From NCBI GenBank assembly GCA_002362735.1, contig DEUU01000343.1:1-11612 (forward strand): a stretch of 11,612 bases of DNA. The letters are read 5' to 3'. A model generated the notes under the pieces. That model was not told where the DNA came from, did no database searches, and saw only the letters and a list, made by a program, of their open reading frames with translations. Position numbers and translations under genes: made by a program. Source of the DNA: Dehalococcoidia bacterium UBA3254 (GTDB lineage: Bacteria > Chloroflexota > Dehalococcoidia > Dehalococcoidales > UBA3254). Below are positions 5,867 through 11,612 of this stretch, piece after piece; position 1 is the first letter of the stretch, and the number at the start of each line of letters is the position of its first letter.

Positions 5867-8164
5867 ATGAGTTATGTATATACACTGGATGGTGGTTTTA
5901 CTGACAAAAATGAATTAGGGAATAAGGGATCCAATCTGGTCACAATGACCATCCTTGGTCTGCCTGTTCCCCCTGGGTTTGTGGTTTCAATACAAGCTTT
6001 CAAGAAATGGTTGGAGGATGGAACTATCCCGGAGGAAGAAATTCGAGAAGCCTTAAATAATTTAGAAAGAAAAATGGGGAGAAACCTGGGAGAAGGTCTG
6101 GAAGTATCTGTCCGTTCATCCGCGCCGGTCTCCATGCCAGGGATGATGGATACTCTTCTTAACATCAGGAACATTGAGAAAATCAAATCGGCAATCAGGA
6201 CCATATTTGAATCCTGGAATACTCCGCGAGCGATTGAATATCGTCGACTAAATAATATTTCTCCCAGGCTGGGTACCGCAGCTATTGTTCAAGCTATGGT
6301 ATATGGGAACAAAGATGCTCAATCCTGTACAGGAGTCGTTTTTAGCCGCGATCCCAACACCGGACAAAAAGGTCTTTTTGGAGAATACCTGATGCAGGCG
6401 CAGGGTGAAGCGATTGTCTCTGGTGTTCGTACACCTGAACCGATATCAAAGTTAAGGTCAACTATGCCGAGTAATTATATCGAATTAGTCAAAATTGCGG
6501 ATAAATTAGAGCACCATTTTGCTGATATGCAAGATATGGAATTTACTATCGAATCCGGTAGAATATATATGCTTCAGACCCGAACTGGAAAGCGTACTGG
6601 GAACGCGGCAGTTAAAATTGCGATAGATATGATAAGCGAGGGATTGATTACCCGTGAAGAAGCTGTTATGCGCATTAGTGTAAATGATATGACCCAACTT
6701 CTCCACAAGCAAATCAAAGATGTGAGTAAATATGAAGCTTTGGTTAAGGGATTAAATGCGGCACCCGGCGCTGCCAGCGGTAAAGTAATTTTTGATACTC
6801 TGGAAGCGGTTGCCGAATCTAAAAATGGTACTAGCGTTATTCTCGTCCGTACTGAGACTAGCCCAGATGATATCCAGGGGATTGCGGTATCTAAAGGAGT
6901 TCTAACGCAAAGAGGTGGTCTTACTTCCCATGCCGCGGTGGTTACCAGGGCGATGGGGATACCCTGTATTTGCGGCGCTGAAGGCATTGACATAGATGCA
7001 GAGGCTAAGCATTTTGTGGTACTTGGACAAGTCATCAAAGAAGGTGATGATATTACTATCGACGGTTCTAGCGGGAACGTGTATAAAGGAACCCTACCCC
7101 TCACTGAAGTTACTTCCAGCAAAGAACTTGATGAGCTTATGGAAATTGCAAATGGTTTCAAGCGTTTAGGAGTAAGAGCAAATGCTGATACTCCAGAGAT
7201 GATTGCGCGAGCCAGGTTGTTCGGCGCAGAAGGTATCGGTTTGTGTAGGACAGAGCGCATGTTCAACCCTCCGGATCACTTGGCGGCAATCAGGGAATTT
7301 ATTCTGGCAGAAGATGATTATACACGCACAGCGGCTATTCAGAGACTGGGTGAGCTTCAAGTGAGGGACTTTGTAGCCCTCTTCGAGTCATTGCAGGGCT
7401 TATCTATTATCATCAGGTTACTCGATTTGCCTTTGCATGAGTTTCTGCCTCCAGAGTATGAGGTCACTGACCCTGAAATGAGGAAGAGAATTGTGGAGTT
7501 GAAAGAAACTAATCCCATGCTGGGGCATAGAGGGGTGAGATTAGCGCTAACAACACCCCAAATATACAAGATGCAAATTACTTCGATTCAAAAAGCCCTT
7601 TCCCAATGTCAAGCAAAAGTTTCCATCATGATTCCTCAAGTTATTACGTTACAGGAAGCCCTTATTGTTAAGGAAATGATAAAAGGCCTTAATATTAGAT
7701 TTGGAGTGATGATCGAGACAGTGCGGGCTTGCATGCGGGCAGGCCGATTAGCCAGAGAAGTAGATTTCTTTTCTTTTGGAACGAACGATTTAACTCAGGC
7801 TGTTTTTTCTTTCAGTCGTGAGGATGCAGAGAAGAAATTCCTCCCGGCATATCTGCGAATGGGAGTGTTGCAGGATAACCCTTTTGAGGTACTAGATATT
7901 AAAGGTGTTGGACGCTTAATGGAGACGGCTATTTTCTGGGCGAGGCGCAATAGTAAAACTATTGAAATAGGAGTTTGCGGAGAACAAGCCGGGGAGCCAC
8001 GTTCGATCCGCTATCTACACGGTATTAGAGTTGACTATATTAGTTGTAGCCCTTATCGCATCCCTATAGCTAAGCTGGCAGCCGCCCAGTCCGCTCTACA
8101 GGAAAGAATCGATAGAGTAAGAGCAGCTGAATTCGATTCGGACGTGGCCAACATAGGAGGCTAA
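5867..8164 (+). CDS. ppdK: Pyruvate,phosphate dikinase, short form
   Basis: PPDK interconverts ATP, phosphate and pyruvate with AMP, diphosphate and PEP in the cytoplasm, serving gluconeogenesis or diphosphate-based glycolysis. All three domains are present. The N-terminal ATP-grasp domain has Lys20, Arg83 in SVRSS, Asp223/Glu225 in DMEF, and Gln237/Arg239 in LQTR. The swivelling domain has the phospho-acceptor His355 in RGGLTSHAAVV. The C-terminal PEP barrel has NPMLGHRG, SFGTNDLTQ and the proton-donor Cys704 in GVCGEQAGEP. At 765 residues it is about 110 shorter than typical 870-900-residue enzymes; most of the loss is a segment of about 90 residues missing after MPGMMDT (residues 90-96). 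Usual GEHGG reads GEQAG, and the usual MIExPRA reads MIETVRA. ATG 5867 follows a GAAGAGG site. It is probably a working PPDK, but PEP synthase-like chemistry cannot be excluded. Confidence 0.93.
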   Translation: MSYVYTLDGGFTDKNELGNKGSNLVTMTILGLPVPPGFVVSIQAFKKWLEDGTIPEEEIREALNNLERKMGRNLGEGLEVSVRSSAPVSMPGMMDTLLNIRNIEKIKSAIRTIFESWNTPRAIEYRRLNNISPRLGTAAIVQAMVYGNKDAQSCTGVVFSRDPNTGQKGLFGEYLMQAQGEAIVSGVRTPEPISKLRSTMPSNYIELVKIADKLEHHFADMQDMEFTIESGRIYMLQTRTGKRTGNAAVKIAIDMISEGLITREEAVMRISVNDMTQLLHKQIKDVSKYEALVKGLNAAPGAASGKVIFDTLEAVAESKNGTSVILVRTETSPDDIQGIAVSKGVLTQRGGLTSHAAVVTRAMGIPCICGAEGIDIDAEAKHFVVLGQVIKEGDDITIDGSSGNVYKGTLPLTEVTSSKELDELMEIANGFKRLGVRANADTPEMIARARLFGAEGIGLCRTERMFNPPDHLAAIREFILAEDDYTRTAAIQRLGELQVRDFVALFESLQGLSIIIRLLDLPLHEFLPPEYEVTDPEMRKRIVELKETNPMLGHRGVRLALTTPQIYKMQITSIQKALSQCQAKVSIMIPQVITLQEALIVKEMIKGLNIRFGVMIETVRACMRAGRLAREVDFFSFGTNDLTQAVFSFSREDAEKKFLPAYLRMGVLQDNPFEVLDIKGVGRLMETAIFWARRNSKTIEIGVCGEQAGEPRSIRYLHGIRVDYISCSPYRIPIAKLAAAQSALQERIDRVRAAEFDSDVANIGG

Positions 8165-8663
8165 TAGGCTTTGGAGATAATTAATGTGTGATTGATAATT
8201 AACGCGCATCCTAGTGAAAATAGGAAGAAGATATACACGATGAAACGGTTGTGAATTGTTTTGCATGGAGCTGCAAAAAATCTGGATCGGATGAATATAG
8301 GGTGGCTAGATGCCGCAAAAATTAATGATTCAGTATAATGCATTCTGCAGATGTACATCGTAATAAGTCAGGAATGAAGTTATTTTTTGAACGGGTATTT
8401 TTACCAGGTAAAGATATACCATCTTGAGATATTCGCTCACGTTGTGGGAAATAGAAAGATGTCTGAATGGACAGAACAGGATGTCTTCTGGCTGACAGAT
8501 TTACGTAGTTTTTTGGTTGGATTTTAGGTAGTGTTTAACAATTTCGTAAGATTTCTAATCACCTGTCCGATGACGCAGATTTTTACTCACTTCTTTCTAT
8601 CTTTTTTGGATTTTTACTCATGGACTCTTCAGAAATAACAGCCAGAGAATGGGAAAATTTGAG

Positions 8664-8708
8664 TTTACTGTAATTTCGATTAAAGGTATTGTAGACTTAG
8701 ATATCTAA
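8664..8708 (+). promoter_or_regulatory. Possible sigma-70 promoter with overlapping palindrome for the beta-CASP gene
   Basis: TTTACT (8664-8669) and TATTGT (8687-8692) are separated by 17 bases, a fair match to a housekeeping promoter. The expected transcription start falls in TTAGATATCTAA (8697-8708), a perfect 12-base palindrome, which would be a natural repressor site. Prediction by eye only. Confidence 0.3.
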
Positions 8709-8770
8709 TGCTCCTCGTCAAAGATGACACGGCAATATTTCGCTATAACTGGGAACATTACAGGATGAGC

Positions 8771-8789
8771 GTCTTAACTAACTTAAGAC
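8771..8789 (+). promoter_or_regulatory. Perfect inverted repeat in the leader of the beta-CASP gene
   Basis: GTCTTAA (8771-8777) and TTAAGAC (8783-8789) form perfect 7-base arms around CTAAC, ending 15 bases before the ribosome site AGGAG (8805-8809). It may act as an operator or as an RNA hairpin in the 5' leader. It has no T-run and is not a terminator. Confidence 0.35.
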
Positions 8790-8820
8790 ATAACTTTTGT
8801 CATCAGGAGTGAAATAATAC

Positions 8821-10229
8821 ATGTTAGCCACATTGACATTCTTAGGTGCGGCACAAAACGTCACTGGTTCCTGCTATCTTCTGGAAAGTTATGGTACGCG
8901 CATACTGATAGATTGCGGAATGTACCAAGAGCGACATTATCTAGAAAGAAACTGGCAACCGTTTCAATTTGATCCCAAATCGATCAACGCAGTTTTTTTG
9001 ACCCATGCCCACCTCGACCACAGCGGTCTTTTGCCCAAACTCGTACGCGACGGCTACCAAGGTAAGGTCTACTGCACCCAAGCCACCGCGGAGATAGCCC
9101 GGATCATTCTTATCGATGCCGCCCATCTGCAAGAAGAAGACGCTATGATTAAGGCGGAACGCCACAGGAGGGAAGGCCGCCGCGGTCCTCACCCTGAAGT
9201 GCCGCTTTATTCAATTAAGGATGCGGAATCCGTCACTTCCCATTTTTCCCCGGTAGATTACATGGAATGTGTGAAGGTAAACAACAATATCGAAGGCTGC
9301 TATTATGAGGCCGGGCATGTCCTGGGCGCGGCGACCATTAGCATCAATATCAAAAGGACGGCAAAAACCACCGGGTTCTGTTTTCCGGGGATATTGGCGA
9401 GCCAGAGCGCCCCATAATCAATAACCCAGCGGTCTTCGATGCGGCGGAATATATAGTTATCGAGTCGACTTACGGCGACCGTACGCATGAAGAACACAAA
9501 AACCTGGATATCCAAAAACAGCTGCGCGATATTATCAACCGAACTGTCGAAGCCGGTGGCAACATCGTAGTTCCCAGCTTCGCCCTGGAGAGAAGCCAAG
9601 AGATGCTGTACCACCTGAACGAGCTGTTTTTACGGAGAGAAATTCCTTCTCTGCCCGTCTTTCTGGATAGTCCCATGGCGATAAAGATCACCGAAGTATT
9701 CGAACGGCATTCCGAATTATTTGATAAAGACATGATGAGCCGACTGCGCCAAAATAATTCCTGTTTTAACTTTGAGAATCTCAAGATGGTGCAGAGTACT
9801 GAAGAGTCCCGGGCGATTGCCAGCCTGAAAGAAAGCTGCGTTATCATCGCCGGCAGCGGCATGGTGACCGGTGGGCGCATCAAACACCATATCGCCAATA
9901 ATATCAGCCGGCCGGAAAGTACCATACTATTTGTCGGATATCAGGCTGAAGGGACGCTGGGCAGGTTGCTGCTGGAAGGGGCCCAGGAAGTCCGCCTCTA
10001 TGGGGAAAAACACAAAGTAAGAGCCCATGTTGAAAAAATCGAGGGTTTTTCTTCCCACGCCGACCAGGAAGGACTGCTTCACTGGCTGTCCGATATCCGC
10101 GTCCCGCCGCACTGCGTCTTCATAACCCATGGGGAAGAAAAAGCGGCCACCAATTTCGCCAGGAATCTAAGTGAAAAGACCGGTTGGAAAACGCAAGCCC
10201 CCAGGTATAAAGACATGGTAAAGCTCTAA
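8821..10229 (+). pseudogene. Beta-CASP metallo-beta-lactamase RNase-like protein, frameshifted
   Basis: Intact relatives are zinc-dependent RNA endo/exonucleases of the CPSF73/RNase J superfamily. The opening GAAQNVTGSCYLLE, the zinc motif HAHLDH (62-67) and the zinc ligand His166 in EAGHVLGAA read in the first frame, which ends at a TAA at 9415-9417. The rest reads in another frame: FSGDIG (zinc ligand Asp), IESTYGDRTH (beta-CASP motif A), FITHGE (motif B) and GFSSHADQ (motif C). The frame changes at GGG 9373-9375; one extra G gives TTGVLFSGDIG and a normal product of about 469 residues. The start ATG 8821 has AGGAG at 8805-8809. The gene is visibly richer in G+C than PPDK: 9121-9180 has 35 G/C of 60, 7621-7680 has 21 of 60. 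This hints at transfer from another genome. The break may be real or a homopolymer sequencing error. Confidence 0.88.
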
Positions 10230-10539
10230 TCCGCTTAAATGCTCTTCACTGGCTTTTTGGGGAACAGTTAACCGAATTTTATTCAAGAAGAAAGCGTTAT
10301 TCAGCGGCCTTAAGAGACTACTTTTTACATATTAATGTTCCTTTTATAAAATAATCAACGGTATTTGGAGTAAAGCGAGTCGAGATGGTTATTAACTGTT
10401 AACCTCAAAGTAAGAGCCCTAGTCCGGCCCTCAGAAAGGATTCGGACCATTAAAACTCCAATTTAAAGAATTTTTAAAAGAAAGTTTTTTCTCTCGGACA
10501 CGATTTCGGCATTCTTAGTCAGCCTCAAATCAAATCTTT

Positions 10540-10564
10540 TACTTGTTGAAAAGATCAACAAGTA
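10540..10564. repeat. Perfect 10-bp inverted repeat
   Basis: TACTTGTTGA (10540-10549) and TCAACAAGTA (10555-10564) are perfect complements around AAAGA. There is no T-run, so it does not look like an intrinsic terminator. It could be a protein-binding site or part of a structured RNA. Confidence 0.6.
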
Positions 10565-10714
10565 TCTTGTTAAAGCTGTTTGCTATTTGCATCACCATCG
10601 AAAACGGTCAAACATTTGCCTGATACATCAAACGAGTAACAGCAACGGATTTACCGAATCATTTTCTGCTAAATCGTATGTCACTCTTAACAGTGATGCC
10701 CATGTTTATCCAGT

Positions 10715-10830
10715 CGTAGCCTCGACTCGTGCCTGAGCAATGAATAATAACCAAAAGCATGATTGAGCGTAATTGAGGCTACGTTCAAGGTACACTCATC
10801 GTCATGAATGTGCTTTGTAACGTAGCTTCA
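10715..10830 (+). ncRNA. Candidate structured RNA: long hairpin with an alternative pairing arm
   Basis: Bases 10774-10830 fold into one long stem: TGAGGCTACGTT (10774-10785) pairs with AACGTAGCTTCA (10819-10830), then CAAGG with CTTTG, then TACA with TGTG, then TCAT with ATGA, closed by the loop CGTC (10800-10803). By my hand count this is 24 pairs with one bulge (T10818) and one mismatch (C10795/A10808). Three of the pairs are G.U only when read on the plus strand, which points to plus-strand transcription. CGTAGCCTC at 10715-10723 can pair perfectly with GAGGCTACG (10775-10783), so it competes with the main hairpin. No known RNA family is recognised, and it could instead be a palindromic DNA repeat. 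Confidence 0.4.
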
Positions 10831-10930
10831 TCATTTCTTCAAAATACATACTAAGTCATCTTTCTCCTATATCTACCAAATTGGCCGCCCATTCTCTCTA
10901 GACGAGCGGATCTTCGACCAGATTATTCGG

Positions 10931-11056
10931 TTAAGTCTTTTCCATACCCGCCTTCTTTGCCAATTTTATTAAGATGTCATCTAGATTTCCGAGTTCGAAT
11001 TCAACTTGCACTATCGGTCTGGATTTGAACTGGCTCAGAAAATAATAAGCTGAACG
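10931..11056 (-). pseudogene. Possible gene remnant downstream of mazF
   Basis: On the minus strand a frame of 41 codons, between TAA at 11057-11059 and TAA at 10931-10933, reads as convincing protein: AYYFLSQFKSRPIVQVEFE, then LGNLDDILIKLAKKAGMEKT. It has no ATG near its beginning; the only usual alternative start is a GTG at 11009-11011, without a good ribosome site. It begins 48 bases after the mazF stop on the same strand. It looks like the 3' end of a decayed gene, or a very small third gene of the toxin operon. The family is not recognised. Confidence 0.3.
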
Positions 11057-11103
11057 TTATAGAATTACATTCAGATAGTATTGGAATCACAATCCATGCA
11101 TCG

Positions 11104-11469
11104 TCAGAAATTCCTCTCCAGCATGAATTCCATATCCAGATGCTCTTTAATAGCCCTCTGTATCTCGTGCTGAAGCTGAGTATCGTCGAGAAAACCAAGC
11201 AATTTCCCCAATCGCTGCTTTGAAGTTGTCCTTATCTGGTGAGCCATTACAATAGATTCCAGAGATTGACCTACTTTTCCTTCTGGTAGAAGAATCTCTG
11301 ATGGATATAGTCGGCGTTTTGTTGATGTCAGAGGTAAGACAGTAACATTAGGCATAGCCTGGTTGAACTCCTCATTACTTACAATCAGCACTAGCCGTCT
11401 GCCCTTCTGTTCAGCCCCTGTGACCGGGTCAAGATTAGCCTCAAAAACTGCCCACTGAAAATTCGGCAT
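11104..11469 (-). CDS. mazF: MazF/PemK-family mRNA interferase toxin
   Basis: MazF toxins cleave mRNA at short specific sequences and are held inactive by an antitoxin from the same operon. The 121 residues match the usual length of 110-120. The fold shows the normal order: LDPVTGAEQKGRRLVLIVSN (residues 13-32), VLPLTST (44-50), and AHQIRTTSKQRLGKL (76-90). Arg25 and Thr48 sit where the catalytic pair lies in characterised MazF enzymes. The opening is unusual: MPNFQWAVFEANLDP where most relatives have a RGDIWWVDLDP-like start, so the beta1 strand is diverged. A tail of eight residues follows the conserved AIKEHLDM. Start ATG 11467-11469 shares one base with the upstream stop (TGATG) and follows AGAGG at about eight bases. 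A degenerate relative lies at 3782-3965. Confidence 0.9.
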   Translation of the reverse strand: MPNFQWAVFEANLDPVTGAEQKGRRLVLIVSNEEFNQAMPNVTVLPLTSTKRRLYPSEILLPEGKVGQSLESIVMAHQIRTTSKQRLGKLLGFLDDTQLQHEIQRAIKEHLDMEFMLERNF

Positions 11470-11612
11470 CAGCCTATCCTCTGTGGAGTTTCGGCATCTG
11501 CTATGTGGAAAGCAGTCTCAACGTCTTTAATATCTTTAAGCAATAGAGTGTCCTTTGCTCCCTCTTGCCATATTCTTTTCCGCTCAAGCCTCCGTAACTC
11601 TTTTAACTCCTT
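11469..11612 (-). CDS. Probable antitoxin of the MazF pair (partial, 5' end outside window)
   Basis: A minus-strand frame open from the window edge encodes the last 47 residues of a protein that ends TGA at 11469-11471, sharing one base with the mazF start codon. It begins with a basic, charged helix (KELKELRRLERKRIWQEG) and continues with LLLKDIKDVETAFHIAD. One-base overlap with a downstream toxin gene is the standard arrangement for an antitoxin. The visible part does not show the Pro/Asp-rich tail of classical MazE; the N-terminal DNA-binding domain, if any, lies beyond the window. The antitoxin role is inferred from position only. Confidence 0.6.
   Translation of the reverse strand, partial: KELKELRRLERKRIWQEGAKDTLLLKDIKDVETAFHIADAETPQRIG

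Larger units (their letters stand above)
8165..8820. other. Non-coding region upstream of the beta-CASP gene
   Basis: No convincing gene lies in these 656 A+T-rich bases. GATAATTAA occurs twice, 18 bases apart (8176-8184, 8194-8202). GATTTTTACTCA occurs twice, 31 bases apart (8578-8589, 8609-8620). A short frame at 8459-8527 (ATG to TAG) encodes 22 protein-like residues beginning MSEWTEQDVFWLTDL; it lacks a good ribosome site and may be a remnant. The last 160 bases contain the promoter and operator candidates listed separately. Confidence 0.5.
10230..10930. other. Non-coding, hairpin-rich region
   Basis: No gene is supported in these 701 bases on either strand. The motif AACAGTTAACC (10263-10273) recurs as AACTGTTAACC (10394-10404), the second lying in the palindrome TTAACTGTTAA (10392-10402). 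TCACT and AGTGA (10681-10685, 10692-10696) form a small palindrome around CTTAAC. Two stronger hairpins are listed separately. No terminator with a T-run was seen after the beta-CASP gene. Confidence 0.5.

Noticed and set aside
6574..7266. 230-codon minus-strand frame opposite PPDK
   Set aside because: It lies entirely within the well-supported PPDK gene and is rich in Ser, Pro and Ile, as expected for an antisense shadow.
8161..8358. 65-codon minus-strand frame after PPDK
   Set aside because: No ribosome site, no motif and A+T-rich composition; treated as chance.
10715..10830. Retron-type RNA or integron attC site for the long hairpin
   Set aside because: No reverse transcriptase or integrase gene is nearby, and the attC core consensus (GTTRRRY/RYYYAAC) is absent at the stem ends.
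10988..11010. GAGTTCGAATTCAAC resembling a tRNA T-loop
   Set aside because: The flanking bases do not pair into a five-base T-stem, and no acceptor or anticodon stems can be placed.

Overview
This is an 11.6 kb stretch of bacterial chromosome. Most genes have strong Shine-Dalgarno sites of the AGGAGG type. The gene set includes a short pyruvate,phosphate dikinase (PPDK), a stomatin-like SPFH protein, an ABC-2 exporter, a beta-CASP RNase-like protein and a MazF toxin. This would fit an anaerobic, low-to-medium G+C lineage such as a Clostridia-type Firmicute or a Chloroflexota (Dehalococcoidia-like) bacterium. That assignment is inference; no marker gene is present.

Layout. 1-257: possible tail of an upstream membrane protein gene, then a leader with tandem repeats. 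258-3509 (+): ABC ATPase, ABC-2 permease and a CrtI-like FAD oxidoreductase, arranged as an operon. The oxidoreductase is broken by a frameshift in a GTGTGT tract. 3782-3965 (+): remnant of a MazF toxin. 4063-4431 (-): an unrecognised acidic 122-residue protein. 4815-5720 (+): SPFH/Band 7 protein. 5867-8164 (+): PPDK short form. 8165-8820: non-coding, with palindromes and a possible promoter. 8821-10229 (+): beta-CASP metallo-beta-lactamase gene, richer in G+C than its neighbours and broken by a one-base shift in a G run. 10230-10930: non-coding, with a 57-nt near-perfect hairpin that is the best candidate for undescribed structure here. 10931-11056 (-): possible gene remnant. 11104-11612 (-): intact MazF and the end of its likely antitoxin gene.

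How the genes relate. The ATPase and permease form one exporter. The oxidoreductase follows closely and may act on the same (probably lipid or isoprenoid) substrate, but this is not shown. PPDK links pyruvate and PEP. The SPFH gene, PPDK and beta-CASP gene look like separate units. The recurring theme is sequence decay: two indels in slippage-prone tracts, a toxin remnant with a surviving paralogue about 7 kb away, and several start-less open stretches. The indels could also be assembly errors, and read-level checking would settle that. I found no CRISPR array, tRNA, rRNA, insertion sequence or clearly new multi-gene system.
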